Positions 43,686 to 53,823 of a stretch of 64,000 nucleotides of DNA are shown piece after piece. Positions within the stretch are counted from its first letter, which is position 1. Each line of letters begins with the position of its first letter. The translations under genes and the position numbers were made by a program. This stretch comes from Sinomonas cyclohexanicum (GTDB taxonomy: Bacteria > Actinomycetota > Actinomycetes > Actinomycetales > Micrococcaceae): positions 1,550,001 to 1,614,000 of the forward strand of contig NZ_AP024525.1 of assembly GCF_020886775.1 (NCBI RefSeq). Direction: 5' to 3'. Under the pieces are notes generated by a model. It made no database searches and had not been told where the DNA came from. It saw only the letters and a program-made list of their open reading frames with translations.

Positions 43686-44840
43686 ATGCGAACCACAGTG
43701 TCCAGCTACCAGATGTTGACCGGCGACGACGGCTTGCCGATCCAGCTTCTCTCGCCCGAGGGCGAGCGCCGCCCCCATGAGCGCTACGACCGCCTCGTCG
43801 CCGACCTCGACCATGACGCCCTCGTGGGGCTCTACGAGGACATGGTGGTCGCCCGGCGCATCGACGCCGAAGGCACCGCCCTCCAGCGGCAGGGGCAGGT
43901 GGCCCTCTGGCCTCCGTTCCTGGGTCAGGAGGCCGCGCAGATCGGCTCGGCCCGCGCCACCCGTCCGGACGACTTCATCTTCGCCAGCTATCGCGAGATC
44001 GCGGTCGCGTACGCGCGCGGAATCCCCGCCGAAGACCTCATGAAGCAGTGGCGGGGCACCCAGAATGCCGGCTGGGATCCCTTCGAGTTCAACATGGCCC
44101 CCACCCAGGTGGTCATCGGCGCCCAGCCGCTGCACGCCGTCGGCTACGCGATGGGCGTCCAATTCGACGGCGCGGAGACCGCCGTCATCACATACTTCGG
44201 CGACGGCGCCACGAGCCAGGGCGACGTCAACGAGGCCATGGTCTTCGCTGCGAGCTACCAGGCACCCGTGGTGCTGTTCTGCCAGAACAACCACTGGGCC
44301 ATCTCCGAGCCGGTGGGCCTTCAGGCGCACGTGCCGATCGGCCTCCGCGCCCCGGGCTTCGGGATCCCGAGCGTCCGCGTCGACGGGAACGACGTGCTCG
44401 CGTGCCTCGCCGTGACCCGCGAGGCCCTCGAGCATGCCCGCGAGGGCCACGGCCCCTCCTATATCGAGGCCGTCACCTACCGCATGGGCGCCCACACGAC
44501 CGCGGACGATCCGACCCGCTACCGCGACGCGAATGAGCTCGAGGACTGGAGGGGACGCGACCCGATCTCGCGGTTCGAGGCCTACCTCATCCACGCGGAC
44601 ATCCTCGACGCCGCGCGGCGCGCGGCCGTCGCCGCGAAGGCCGACGCCGTGGCCGCCGAGCTCCGGGAGGCAACGATCCACATGCCCGATCCCGAGCCCG
44701 AGGAGCTGTTCGAGCACGTCTACGCGGGCTCCCACCCGATCCTGGAGCGGCAGCGCGACCAGTTCGGCCGCTACCACGCCGTCTTCGCCGACCACCCCGA
44801 ATCGGTCGCCTACAGCGACTTCACGGAGGGAGCACGCTGA
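43686..44840 (+). CDS. 2-oxoacid dehydrogenase E1 component, alpha subunit (branched-chain type)
   Basis: A 384-residue thiamine-diphosphate subunit. The ThDP motif is GDGATSQGDVNEAMVFAASY followed by PVVLFCQNN; phosphorylation-loop-like residues appear in TYRMGAHTTADDPTRYR. It decarboxylates the 2-oxoacid. PDH and branched-chain enzymes look alike. The branched-chain choice rests on the Lrp regulator and the leucine-catabolic operon next door, as in the mycobacterial bkdABC locus. The stop overlaps the beta-subunit start (TGATG). Confidence 0.9.
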   Translation: MRTTVSSYQMLTGDDGLPIQLLSPEGERRPHERYDRLVADLDHDALVGLYEDMVVARRIDAEGTALQRQGQVALWPPFLGQEAAQIGSARATRPDDFIFASYREIAVAYARGIPAEDLMKQWRGTQNAGWDPFEFNMAPTQVVIGAQPLHAVGYAMGVQFDGAETAVITYFGDGATSQGDVNEAMVFAASYQAPVVLFCQNNHWAISEPVGLQAHVPIGLRAPGFGIPSVRVDGNDVLACLAVTREALEHAREGHGPSYIEAVTYRMGAHTTADDPTRYRDANELEDWRGRDPISRFEAYLIHADILDAARRAAVAAKADAVAAELREATIHMPDPEPEELFEHVYAGSHPILERQRDQFGRYHAVFADHPESVAYSDFTEGAR

Positions 44841-45859
44841 TGTCCGAGATGACATTCTCCAAGGCGCTGAACGCCGGCCTGCGCAAGGCGATGGAGCGGG
44901 ACCCCAAGGTCGTGCTCATGGGCGAGGACATCGGCCGGCTGGGCGGCGTGTTCCGCATCACCGACGGCCTCCAGAAGGATTTCGGCGCCCATCGCGTCAT
45001 CGACACCCCGCTGGCCGAGTCGGGCATCATGGGCACGGCGATCGGCATGGCGTACCGCGGTTATCGGCCCGTCGTCGAGGTCCAGTTCGACGGGTTCGTG
45101 TACCCCGCGTTCGACCAGATCGTGGCGCAGGTGGCCAAGCTCCACTACCGCTCCCGCGGCACGGTGAAGGTGCCGATCACGCTCCGGCTGCCCTTCGGCG
45201 GCGGCATCGGCTCGCCCGAGCACCACTCGGAGTCGCCCGAGGCGTACTTCGCCCACACGGCGGGCCTGCGCGTCGTCGCGCCGTCGAACCCGCAGGACGC
45301 GTACACCATGATCCAGGAGGCCATCGCGTGCGACGACCCCGTGGTGTTCCTCGAGCCGAAGCGCCGGTACCACGACAAGGGCCAGGTCGATGAGGCCCTC
45401 GCGGACAGCATCGGCGGGCTGGGCCTGGGCTCCTCACGCGTTGCCGTGGAGGGCACGGACGTCACGCTCGTGGCCTACGGGCCGATGGTCAAGACGTGCC
45501 TCGACGTCGCGGTGGCGGCGGAGGACGAGGGCGTCTCGGTCGAGGTCATCGACCTGCGGTCCCTTTCCCCGGTGGACTACGGGCCGCTCGAGGCCTCGGT
45601 ACGCAAGACCGGCCGGCTCGTGATCGCGCACGAGGCATCCCGGACGCTCGGGCTCGGCGCCGAGCTCGCCGCCGAGATCACGGAACGCTGCTTCTACCAC
45701 CTCGAGCACGCGCCCGTCCGTGTCACGGGCTACGACATCCCGTACCCGCCCTCGAAGCTCGAGTTCTACCACCTGCCCGATCTGGACAGGATCCTCGACG
45801 GCGTGGACCGCGTGATGGACCGCCCCAACTCGCTCAGCGGAATGGAGGACGACGCATGA
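44840..45859 (+). CDS. 2-oxoacid dehydrogenase E1 component, beta subunit
   Basis: A 339-residue E1 beta. It has VVLMGEDIGRLGGVFRITDGL, DTPLAESGIMGTAIGMAYRG, LRLPFGGGIGSPEHHSESPE and EVIDLRSLSPVD, all typical. It forms the heterotetrameric E1 with the product of the preceding gene. The ATGA overlap with the E2 gene shows one operon. No E3 (lipoamide dehydrogenase) gene is in the window; a shared one elsewhere would be used. Confidence 0.92.
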   Translation: MSEMTFSKALNAGLRKAMERDPKVVLMGEDIGRLGGVFRITDGLQKDFGAHRVIDTPLAESGIMGTAIGMAYRGYRPVVEVQFDGFVYPAFDQIVAQVAKLHYRSRGTVKVPITLRLPFGGGIGSPEHHSESPEAYFAHTAGLRVVAPSNPQDAYTMIQEAIACDDPVVFLEPKRRYHDKGQVDEALADSIGGLGLGSSRVAVEGTDVTLVAYGPMVKTCLDVAVAAEDEGVSVEVIDLRSLSPVDYGPLEASVRKTGRLVIAHEASRTLGLGAELAAEITERCFYHLEHAPVRVTGYDIPYPPSKLEFYHLPDLDRILDGVDRVMDRPNSLSGMEDDA

Positions 45860-47232
45860 GCGCGGCTGCCGCAGACCCCACGCCGGGCACCGCGACCCGC
45901 GCGTTCCTCCTGCCCGACCTCGGCGAGGGCCTGACCGAGTCTGAGATCGTCGCCTGGCGCGTCGCCGTGGGCGACACGGTCGCCCTCAATCAGGTCATCG
46001 GCGAGGTCGAGACTGCCAAGGCAGTCGTGGAGCTCCCGAGCCCCCACGCGGGCAAGGTCACCGCGCTGCTCGTCGCGCCGGGGGACGTGGTCGCCGTGGG
46101 CGCGCCGATCGCGGAGTTCGAGGTGGCGGCCGACGCCGGCCGCGCACCTTCTGCAGTCGGCTCGCCGAAACGCGAGGCAACCCTCGTGGGGTATGGTGCG
46201 ATGCCCGAGACCGGCGCGCGGCCGGCGCGCCGGGCGCGGCGACTCACGGTGGTCGAGCAGGGCGCCGCGCCGGTGGTCGAACGCAGCGAAGCGGACCGCA
46301 CACCCGCCGCCAAGCCGACCCCCGCCCCCGCACCTGAACGCCCCCGCTCGACGCCGCCGGTCCGCAAGCTCGCAAAGGACCTCGGCGTGGACCTCGTCTC
46401 GCTGACGGGCTCGGGGGCCCGGGGCCTCATCACGCGGGACGACGTGCTCGCGTCGATCGGCACCCGCTCCGCCCCCCACGAGGCGACCCCGGCGGAAGGC
46501 GAGCCGGCCGCGGTGGCGGGCGGCGGCGTCGTGCGCGAGACACGCACCCCGATCAAGGGCGTCCGCAAGCACACGGCGGCGGCCATGGTGGCCAGCGCGT
46601 TCACGGCGCCGCACGCGAGCGAGTTCCTGACGGTGGACGTGACGCCGGCGATGGAGCTCCTCGGCAGGCTGAAGGCGGGCCGCGCCTTCGCGGGGCTCAA
46701 GGTCACCCCTTTGACGCTCGTGGCGAAGGCGCTGCTCATCGCCCTCACGCACAACCCGACGCTCAACTCGCACTGGGACGAGGACGCGCAGGAAATCGTG
46801 CAGTACCACTACGTGAACCTCGGCATCGCGGCCGCGACGCCGCGGGGGCTCGTCGTGCCCAACGTCAAGGACGCGCAGGCGCTCTCGCTCGCGGACCTGG
46901 CTGGGGCGATCGCGGAGCTCGCGCAGACCGCGAAGGACGGGCACACGGGACCGGCCGATCTGGCCGGCGGCACCATCTCGATCACGAACATCGGCGTGTT
47001 CGGGATCGATGCCGGAACCCCGATCCTCAACCCGGGGGAGGCCGCGATCCTCGCGATGGGCCAGGTCCGGCGGCTCCCGTGGGAGCACGAGGGGGAGATC
47101 GCGCTGAGGCAGGTCATGACGCTCTCGCTCTCGTTCGACCACCGTCTGGTGGACGGCGAGCAGGCATCCCGGTTCCTCGCGGACGTGGGGGCCATCCTGG
47201 CCGACCCGGGCATGGTCCTGACGATGGTCTGA
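45856..47232 (+). CDS. Dihydrolipoamide acyltransferase, E2 component
   Basis: A 458-residue E2. One lipoyl domain (residues 14-92) carries K55 in EVETAKAVVEL. A long Ala/Pro/Arg linker follows, then the E3-binding domain (PPVRKLAKDLGVDL, near 170-205) and the catalytic core with H429 in SFDHRLVDGE. It moves the acyl group to CoA, giving isovaleryl-CoA and related esters if the complex is of the branched-chain type. A strong hairpin follows the gene. Confidence 0.92.
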   Translation: MSAAAADPTPGTATRAFLLPDLGEGLTESEIVAWRVAVGDTVALNQVIGEVETAKAVVELPSPHAGKVTALLVAPGDVVAVGAPIAEFEVAADAGRAPSAVGSPKREATLVGYGAMPETGARPARRARRLTVVEQGAAPVVERSEADRTPAAKPTPAPAPERPRSTPPVRKLAKDLGVDLVSLTGSGARGLITRDDVLASIGTRSAPHEATPAEGEPAAVAGGGVVRETRTPIKGVRKHTAAAMVASAFTAPHASEFLTVDVTPAMELLGRLKAGRAFAGLKVTPLTLVAKALLIALTHNPTLNSHWDEDAQEIVQYHYVNLGIAAATPRGLVVPNVKDAQALSLADLAGAIAELAQTAKDGHTGPADLAGGTISITNIGVFGIDAGTPILNPGEAAILAMGQVRRLPWEHEGEIALRQVMTLSLSFDHRLVDGEQASRFLADVGAILADPGMVLTMV

Positions 47233-47260
47233 GCCGCCGGGGACCCCGCAACGCCGTCCC

Positions 47261-47299
47261 AGAGACCCCGCAACGAGGCACTTCCGTTGCGGGGTCTCT
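47261..47299. terminator. Hairpin terminator between E2 and the TetR gene
   Basis: AGAGACCCCGCAACG pairs perfectly over 15 bp with CGTTGCGGGGTCTCT around a 9-base loop. A third copy of GACCCCGCAACG precedes it at 47242-47253. It serves the convergent E2 and TetR genes and may be part of a dispersed intergenic repeat. Confidence 0.82.
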
Positions 47300-47332
47300 A
47301 ACGCCTGCGGTGTCTGGCACCTGGTGGTGCGG

Positions 47333-47935
47333 TCAGGCCGGGGCGGTGAGGGCCGCGATCGCCATCGTGGTGAGGGTCCGCCGCGCGGACGACGTCGCGA
47401 CGCGGCCCCCGTGCCGGCGCACCGAGTGCGGCGTCGAGTTGATGAGGCCGAACACCGCCTGCGCCCGCAGGCGCAGCTCCGCCGCGCCCACGCCGGGGTG
47501 GAGATGCCGCAGCGTCTCCACCCAGACGTCCACATAGGCCAGCTGGAGGGCGCGCACGCGCTCGCGGTCCTGGCCGGCGAGCGAGGGGAAGTCGCGGTCC
47601 TGGACACGGATCACGTCGGGCTGGCCGAGGGCGAAGTCGACGTGGAAGTCCACGAGCGCGCGCAGGCGGGCGCCGGCGTCGTGCTCGGCGGCCGCCACCC
47701 GCTGGCCGCCCGCCAGCAGCTCCTCGCTCACCCCGACGAGCAGGGCGCCCAGCACGGCCTGCTTTCCGCGGAAGTGCCGGTAGATCGCCGGCCCGCTCAC
47801 GCCGGCGGCCGCGCCGAGGTCTTCGAGGGACGCCCCGGGGAATCCCTGCGCCGCGAACAGGCCCGCGGCGGCGTCGAGGATCGCCTGCCGGCGCTCGGCC
47901 TTGGCCTGGAGGCGGGGGCTGGATGGCTCGCTCAT
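47333..47935 (-). CDS. TetR-family regulator of the acyl-CoA operon
   Basis: A 200-residue TetR protein. The N-terminal helix-turn-helix is AILDAAAGLFAAQGFPGASL then GVSGPAIYRHFRGKQAVLG. The C-terminal ligand domain fills the rest. ATG 47935 has GGGAGG upstream; a longer in-frame start would run into the operator region. It is divergent from the seven-gene acyl-CoA operon, with two perfect palindromes in the gap. It probably represses both and responds to an acyl-CoA, as the TetR gene of the mycobacterial locus is placed. Confidence 0.92.
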   Translation of the reverse strand: MSEPSSPRLQAKAERRQAILDAAAGLFAAQGFPGASLEDLGAAAGVSGPAIYRHFRGKQAVLGALLVGVSEELLAGGQRVAAAEHDAGARLRALVDFHVDFALGQPDVIRVQDRDFPSLAGQDRERVRALQLAYVDVWVETLRHLHPGVGAAELRLRAQAVFGLINSTPHSVRRHGGRVATSSARRTLTTMAIAALTAPA

Positions 47936-47958
47936 GTCCCTCCCGTGCTGGACATCAC

Positions 47959-47976
47959 AGTTAATACACATTAACT
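47959..47976. promoter_or_regulatory. TetR operator 1
   Basis: AGTTAAT-ACAC-ATTAACT is a perfect 7-bp inverted repeat 24 bases ahead of the TetR ATG. It shares the AGTTA core with the second palindrome at 47982. Confidence 0.65.
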
Positions 47977-47981
47977 TAGAA

Positions 47982-48005
47982 CTCAGTTAGCCGTCACTAA
48001 CTGAG
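47982..48005. promoter_or_regulatory. TetR operator 2
   Basis: CTCAGTTAG-CCGTCA-CTAACTGAG is a perfect 9-bp inverted repeat 21 bases before the start of the carboxylase gene. Both palindromes lie in the 91-bp divergent promoter region. Confidence 0.7.
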
Positions 48006-48026
48006 CCATCATTGACCGGAGGATCG

Positions 48027-49634
48027 ATGGAGACCCTGACCAGCCGGATCGACCCGGCCGGACCCGCGTTCGCCGAGAACGAGGCCGCCCAGCGCGCCCT
48101 TGCTGCGGACCTGCGCGAGCGCCTCGCCACAGCGGCGCTCGGCGGGCCCGAGCGCTCCCGCGAACGGCACGTGGCCCGCGGCAAGCTGCTCCCGCGCGAG
48201 CGCATCGACGTCCTCCTCGACGAGGGCTCCCCGTTCCTGGAGATCTCGCCGCTCGCGGCGGACGGGATGTACGACGGCGAGTGCCCGGCGGCGGGGGTGA
48301 TCGCCGGCATCGGCCTCGTCCACGGCCGCCACGTGATGGTCGTCTCGAACGACGCGACGGTCAAGGGCGGCACGTACTACCCGATGACGGTCAAGAAGCA
48401 CCTCCGGGCGCAGGAGATCGCGCTCGAGAACCGACTGCCGTGCGTCTACCTCGTGGACTCGGGCGGGGCGTTCCTGCCCAAGCAGGACGAGGTGTTCCCG
48501 GACCGCGAGCACTTCGGCCGCATCTTCTACAACCAGGCACGCCTCTCCGCGGCCAAGATCCCGCAGCTCGCCGCGGTCCTCGGCTCGTGCACGGCCGGCG
48601 GCGCGTACGTCCCGGCGATGAGCGACGAGACGGTGATCGTGAAGGACCAGGGCACGATCTTCCTCGGCGGCCCGCCACTCGTGAAGGCAGCGATCGGCGA
48701 GATCGTCACGGCGGAGGAGCTCGGCGGGGGCGACGTCCACGCGAAGATCTCAGGCGTCGCGGACCACCTCGCGGACAACGACGAGCACGCGCTCGAGATC
48801 GTCCGCAGCATCGTCGAGACCCTTCCGCCGCCCTTCGCGGCACCGTGGGAGGTGCGCGCCGCCGTCGAGCCCAAGGCGGACCAGACCGAGCTCTACGGGG
48901 CCGTCCCGACGGACGTGAACGCGAAGTACGACGTGCACGAGGTGATCGCCCGGCTCGTGGACGGCAGCGGGTTCCACGAGTTCAAGAAGGACTACGGCTC
49001 CACGCTCGTCACGGGCTTCGCGCACATCGACGGCCACCCCGTGGGGATCGTCGCGAACAACGGCGTCCTGTTCTCGGAGTCGGCCATGAAGGGCGCCCAC
49101 TTCATCGAGCTGTGCGACCAGCGCGGCATCCCGCTGCTGTTCCTGCAGAACATCTCGGGCTTCATGGTGGGCCGCGACTACGAGCACGGCGGCATCGCCA
49201 AGCACGGGGCCAAGATGGTCACGGCCGTCGCGACCACCCGGGTCCCCAAGCTCACGGTGGTGATCGGCGGGTCGTTCGGGGCCGGCAACTACTCGATGTG
49301 CGGGCGCGCCTACTCGCCCCGGTTCCTGTGGATGTGGCCCGCGAGCCGCATCTCGGTCATGGGCGGTAACCAGGCGGCGTCGGTCCTCGCGACCGTCAAG
49401 CGGGACCAGCTCGAAGCCCGCGGTGAGCACTGGGCTGCCGCGGACGAGGAAGCCTTCAAGGCCCCCATCAGGGCCCAGTACGAGACCCAGGGCAGCCCCT
49501 ACTACTCGACCGCCCGGCTCTGGGACGACGGGGTGATCGACCCTGCCGACACGCGCCGCGTCCTCGGCATGGCCCTCGCCGTCGTCGCCCAGAGCCCCCT
49601 GCCGGAGACGTCCTTCGGCGTCTTCAGGATGTGA
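48027..49634 (+). CDS. Acyl-CoA carboxylase carboxyltransferase subunit (methylcrotonyl-CoA type)
   Basis: A 535-residue carboxyltransferase, the usual length for methylcrotonyl-CoA carboxylase beta (AccD1/LiuB). It shows [37 protein letters not shown] and [20 protein letters not shown], with the acyl-CoA and carboxybiotin oxyanion glycines. ATG 48027 follows CCGGAGGAT. It carboxylates 3-methylcrotonyl-CoA from leucine. It is the first gene of the operon, behind two TetR-type palindromes. Confidence 0.92.
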   Translation: METLTSRIDPAGPAFAENEAAQRALAADLRERLATAALGGPERSRERHVARGKLLPRERIDVLLDEGSPFLEISPLAADGMYDGECPAAGVIAGIGLVHGRHVMVVSNDATVKGGTYYPMTVKKHLRAQEIALENRLPCVYLVDSGGAFLPKQDEVFPDREHFGRIFYNQARLSAAKIPQLAAVLGSCTAGGAYVPAMSDETVIVKDQGTIFLGGPPLVKAAIGEIVTAEELGGGDVHAKISGVADHLADNDEHALEIVRSIVETLPPPFAAPWEVRAAVEPKADQTELYGAVPTDVNAKYDVHEVIARLVDGSGFHEFKKDYGSTLVTGFAHIDGHPVGIVANNGVLFSESAMKGAHFIELCDQRGIPLLFLQNISGFMVGRDYEHGGIAKHGAKMVTAVATTRVPKLTVVIGGSFGAGNYSMCGRAYSPRFLWMWPASRISVMGGNQAASVLATVKRDQLEARGEHWAAADEEAFKAPIRAQYETQGSPYYSTARLWDDGVIDPADTRRVLGMALAVVAQSPLPETSFGVFRM

Positions 49635-51805
49635 GCACCGTGACCCCCTTCACGAAAGTCCTCGTGGCGAACCGCGGCGAGATCGCGTGCCGCGTGATCC
49701 GGACCCTGCGCCGCCTCGGCATCGCGTCCGTGGCCGTCTACAGCGATGCCGACGCCGGCGCGCGCCACGTGCGCGAGGCCGACGAGGCGGTCCGCATAGG
49801 TCCGGCGGCCGCGGCCCAGAGCTACCTGAGCATCCCCGCGATCGTTGAGGCGGCCCGTGCCACGGGCGCCCAAGCCGTCCATCCCGGCTACGGCTTCCTC
49901 AGCGAGAACGCAGACCTGGCCCGCGCGCTCGCGGAGGCCGGCGTCGTGTTCGTGGGCCCCGGTGCCGAGGCGCTCGCCGTCATGGGGGACAAGATCCGCG
50001 CGAAGAACCATGTCAAGGGATACGGCGTGCCCGTCATCCCGGGCGTCTCCGAGCCGGGACTCAGCGACGAGCAGCTCATCGCGAAGGCCGACGGCGTGGG
50101 TTACCCGATGCTCATCAAGCCCTCCGCGGGCGGCGGCGGCAAGGGCATGCAGGTGGTCGAGACCGCGGCGGACCTCCCCGCGGCGCTCACGACGGCGCGC
50201 CGCGTCGCCACGGCGGCGTTCGGCGACGGCACCCTTCTCATCGAGCGGCTCGTCCGCGCGCCCCGGCACATCGAGGTCCAGGTCCTCGCCGACACCCATG
50301 GCACCACGATCCATCTCGGCGAGCGCGAGTGCTCCCTCCAGCGCCGCCACCAGAAGGTCATCGAGGAGGCCCCCTCCCCGCTGTTCGACACGGAGCGCGG
50401 CACGGCGTCGGATTCTGGGAGGCGCGCCCGCATCGGTGCGGCCGCGTGCGACGCCGCGCGGTCCGTCGGGTACGTCGGCGCCGGCACGGTCGAGTTCCTC
50501 GTCTCCGACGAGGCCCCGGACGAGTTCTTCTTCATGGAGATGAACACGCGCCTCCAGGTCGAGCATCCGGTCACCGAGATGGTCACGGGGATCGACCTCG
50601 TCGAGCAGCAGCTGCGTGTCGCCGCCGGCGAGCCGCTCGCGGTGCGGCAGGAGGACATCCGGCTCGACGGCCACGCCGTCGAGGCCCGCGTCTACGCCGA
50701 GGTGCCCGCGCGCGGCTTCCTGCCCGCGACCGGCACCGTCGAGCTGCTGCGCGAGCCCGCGGGGGAGCATGTGCGCGTGGACAGCTCGCTCGAGCCGGGC
50801 CTCGCGATCGGCTCGGACTACGACCCCATGCTGTCCAAGTGCATCGCGTGGGGCCGCGACCGGGCCGAGGCGCTCGCCGCCCTCGACTCGGCGCTCGCCG
50901 GCTACACGGTGCTCGGCGTCGCCACGAACATCGAGTACCTGCGCCTGCTCCTCGCGGACCCGGACGTGCAGGCCGGCCACCTCGACACGACCCTCATCGA
51001 ACGCCGCCTCGGCGGCCTGGGGTTTCGGGAGCCCGGCGAGGCCGAGTACGCGGCCGCGGCCCTGCTCGCCCTCGCCGGCCCCGAGCTCAGGGACGTGCCG
51101 GCCGCGACGCACGACAGCGCGGGCTCGCCCCGCGCGTCCGGCGCGCCGGCACCGGGATTGGCCGCCTTGCCCGCGCCAGGGCCGGGCCCGTGGGACCTCG
51201 ACGGGTGGCGCCTCGGGGCGCCCGCCGCGCGTCGCGTCACGCTCGGAACGCCGGACGGCGGCGTCGCGACGGTGCACGTGCACGGCGCACCCCAGAGCGC
51301 TCGCCTCAGCGTCGATTTCGCCGGCCACCGGGCAGCCGAGCTCGCAGCGAGCCTCCAGACCGAGGCAGCGAACGCCGTCGTGCTCACGCTCGATGACGGC
51401 GGCAGCCCGCAGCGGCACCGCTACACGGGGGCGGTCACGACGGGCCCGGCGGGGGAGCGGACCGTGCACCTCGGCGACGGCGGCTGGTCGGTTGCGCTGC
51501 GCGTGCTGAGCCGCGCCGAGCGGCTCGAGCGGATCCGGGCCGCCGTCCACCGCCACGAGGGCGAGGCAGACCCCGAGGTGCGCACCCCGATGCCCGGAAC
51601 GGTGGTCTCCGTCGCGGTCGAGCACGGCCAGCAGGTCGCAGAGGGCCAGCCCCTGGTGTCCGTCGAGGCGATGAAGATGGAGCACCAGCTCGTCGCCTCC
51701 CTCCCCGGCACCGTCCAGGTGCACGTCGCCCCCGGTGCCCTGGTCAAGGCCGATCAGGTCGTCGCCACCGTGATCCCCCACGACACACCCCAGGAACAGG
51801 ACTGA
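49631..51805 (+). CDS. Acyl-CoA carboxylase biotin-containing alpha subunit
   Basis: A 724-residue protein with biotin carboxylase and carboxyl-carrier domains in one chain. The ATP-grasp signatures are [15 protein letters not shown] and [17 protein letters not shown]. The biotin lysine is K682 in VEAMKMEHQ. The start is GTG 49631, overlapping the upstream stop. It pairs with the beta subunit to form methylcrotonyl-CoA carboxylase. The BT linker region (about 500-640) is the least conserved. Confidence 0.93.
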   Translation: MSTVTPFTKVLVANRGEIACRVIRTLRRLGIASVAVYSDADAGARHVREADEAVRIGPAAAAQSYLSIPAIVEAARATGAQAVHPGYGFLSENADLARALAEAGVVFVGPGAEALAVMGDKIRAKNHVKGYGVPVIPGVSEPGLSDEQLIAKADGVGYPMLIKPSAGGGGKGMQVVETAADLPAALTTARRVATAAFGDGTLLIERLVRAPRHIEVQVLADTHGTTIHLGERECSLQRRHQKVIEEAPSPLFDTERGTASDSGRRARIGAAACDAARSVGYVGAGTVEFLVSDEAPDEFFFMEMNTRLQVEHPVTEMVTGIDLVEQQLRVAAGEPLAVRQEDIRLDGHAVEARVYAEVPARGFLPATGTVELLREPAGEHVRVDSSLEPGLAIGSDYDPMLSKCIAWGRDRAEALAALDSALAGYTVLGVATNIEYLRLLLADPDVQAGHLDTTLIERRLGGLGFREPGEAEYAAAALLALAGPELRDVPAATHDSAGSPRASGAPAPGLAALPAPGPGPWDLDGWRLGAPAARRVTLGTPDGGVATVHVHGAPQSARLSVDFAGHRAAELAASLQTEAANAVVLTLDDGGSPQRHRYTGAVTTGPAGERTVHLGDGGWSVALRVLSRAERLERIRAAVHRHEGEADPEVRTPMPGTVVSVAVEHGQQVAEGQPLVSVEAMKMEHQLVASLPGTVQVHVAPGALVKADQVVATVIPHDTPQEQD

Positions 51806-51810
51806 AAACC

Positions 51811-52983
51811 ATGGACTTCCAGCTCACCGACGAATACCAGGAGCTCTCCGACACGGTGCGGGAGTTCGCCGATGAGGTCGTGGCGCCCGTGTCCGCGAAG
51901 CACGACGAGGAGCACAGCTTCCCCTACGAGGTCATCGCCCAGATGGGCGAGATGGGCCTGTTCGGCCTCCCCTTCCCCGAGGAGTACGGCGGCATGGGCG
52001 GGGACTACTTCGCGCTTGCGCTCGCCCTCGAGCAGCTCGGCCGCGTGGACCAGTCCGTCGCGATCACGCTCGAGGCCGGCGTCTCCCTCGGCGCCATGCC
52101 GATCCACCGCTTCGGCACCGACGCCCAGAAGGAGGAGTTCCTGCCGGACCTCGCCGCGGGGAGGGCCCTCGCGGGATTCGGACTGACCGAGCCCGAGGCG
52201 GGCTCAGACGCGGGCGGGACGAAGACGGCCGCTCGCCTCGAGCAGGGGCCCGACGGCGGCGAGTGGGTCATCAACGGCTCGAAGGAGTTCATCACGAACT
52301 CCGGCACGGACATCACGAAGTTCGTGACGGTCACCGCGGTCACGGGCGCGGAGGAACGGCCGGACGGGACCACGCGCAAGGAGATCTCCACGATCATCGT
52401 CCCCTCCGGGACGCCCGGATTCCGGGCAGAGAAGGCCTACAACAAGGTGGGCTGGAACGCCTCGGACACCCACCCTCTCTCCTTCAAGGACGCCCGGGTC
52501 CCCGAGGCGAACCTGCTCGGCGTCCGCGGGCGCGGGTACGCCAACTTCCTCTCGATCCTCGACGAGGGCCGGATCGCGATCGCCGCCCTGGGCACGGGCG
52601 CCGCGCAGGGCTGCGTGGACCTCTCGGTCAACTACGCGAAGGAGCGCACCGCGTTCGGGACGAACATCGGCAAGTACCAGGCGATCCAGTTCAAGATCGC
52701 CCGCATGCAGGCCCGCGCGCACACCGCCCGGCTCGCGTACTACGACGCGGCGGCGCGGATGCTCGCGGGCAAGCCGTTCAAGACTCAGGCCGCGATTGCC
52801 AAGATGGTGGCGGGCGAGGCCGCGATGGACAACGCGCGCGACGCGACGCAGGTCTTCGGCGGGTACGGGTTCATCAACGAGTCCACCGTGGCGCGGCACT
52901 ACCGCGACTCGAAGATCCTCGAGGTCGGCGAGGGCACCACTGAGGTGCAGCTCATGCTGATCGCCCGCGAGCTGGGGCTGTAG
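51811..52983 (+). CDS. Acyl-CoA dehydrogenase, probable isovaleryl-CoA dehydrogenase
   Basis: A 390-residue flavoenzyme. FAD-binding motifs are GFGLTEPEAGSDAGGTKT and FITNSGTDITK. The catalytic Glu is E374 in EVGEGTTEVQ; human isovaleryl-CoA dehydrogenase instead uses a residue earlier in the chain, so the exact substrate is not proven. The gene is six bases after the carboxylase alpha gene. Position matches fadE19 of mycobacteria, and it should turn isovaleryl-CoA into 3-methylcrotonyl-CoA. Confidence 0.88.
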   Translation: MDFQLTDEYQELSDTVREFADEVVAPVSAKHDEEHSFPYEVIAQMGEMGLFGLPFPEEYGGMGGDYFALALALEQLGRVDQSVAITLEAGVSLGAMPIHRFGTDAQKEEFLPDLAAGRALAGFGLTEPEAGSDAGGTKTAARLEQGPDGGEWVINGSKEFITNSGTDITKFVTVTAVTGAEERPDGTTRKEISTIIVPSGTPGFRAEKAYNKVGWNASDTHPLSFKDARVPEANLLGVRGRGYANFLSILDEGRIAIAALGTGAAQGCVDLSVNYAKERTAFGTNIGKYQAIQFKIARMQARAHTARLAYYDAAARMLAGKPFKTQAAIAKMVAGEAAMDNARDATQVFGGYGFINESTVARHYRDSKILEVGEGTTEVQLMLIARELGL

Positions 52984-53034
52984 CGTAGGCCACACAGGGC
53001 CAGACTTCCGACGCCGGATTCCAAGGAGGGTCAC

Positions 53035-53823
53035 GTGATCGACAAAGTGGTGGCGAGCGCCGAGGAGGCGGTCGCGGACATCGGGGACGGCGCGTCGCTC
53101 GCCGTCGGCGGATTCGGGCTGTGCGGCATCCCTGTGGCGCTCATCGACGCGCTCCACGCCCAGGGCACGAGGGACCTCACCACGATCAGCAACAACTGCG
53201 GCGTGGACGACTGGGGCCTCGGCATTCTCCTCTCGGACGGCCGCATCGCCCGCACTATCAGCTCCTACGTGGGTGAGAACAAGGAGTTCGCGCGGCAGTT
53301 CCTCGCCGGCGAGCTCGAGGTCGTCCTCACCCCGCAGGGCACGCTCGCGGAGAAGCTCCGGGCCGGCGGCGCCGGCATCCCCGCGTTCTACACGGCGGCC
53401 GGAGTGGGCACGCTGGTCGCCGAAGGCGGCCTGCCGCAGAAGTACGACGCCGAAGGGAACGTTGCGCTCGCGTCCTCGCCGAAGGAGGTGCGCACCTTCA
53501 ACGGCGCCGAGTTCGTCCTCGAGGAGTCGCTGACCCCCGACTTCGCACTCGTGCACGCCCAGAAGGGCGACCGCCACGGGAACCTCGTGTTCCACGCCAC
53601 CGCCATGAACTTCAATCCGCTCTGCGCGATGGCGGGCAGGGTCACGGTCGCCGAGGTCGAGGAGCTCGTGGATCCCGGCGAGCTCGACCCGGAGAACATC
53701 GACCTGCCGGGCATCTTCGTCCAGCGCGTGGTCCACGTGCCGGCGGGCGGCCCGCACAGCGAGAAGAGGATCGAGAAGAGGACCGTGCAGACCCCCGCGC
53801 AGACCACCGAGGGGGCCTCCTGA
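53035..53823 (+). CDS. scoA: 3-oxoacid CoA-transferase subunit A
   Basis: A 262-residue A subunit from GTG 53035. It has [37 protein letters not shown] and FYTAAGVGT, typical of succinyl-CoA:3-ketoacid CoA-transferase. It activates or releases acetoacetate, the end product of leucine breakdown. It is coupled to subunit B (TGATG). Confidence 0.93.
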   Translation: MIDKVVASAEEAVADIGDGASLAVGGFGLCGIPVALIDALHAQGTRDLTTISNNCGVDDWGLGILLSDGRIARTISSYVGENKEFARQFLAGELEVVLTPQGTLAEKLRAGGAGIPAFYTAAGVGTLVAEGGLPQKYDAEGNVALASSPKEVRTFNGAEFVLEESLTPDFALVHAQKGDRHGNLVFHATAMNFNPLCAMAGRVTVAEVEELVDPGELDPENIDLPGIFVQRVVHVPAGGPHSEKRIEKRTVQTPAQTTEGAS

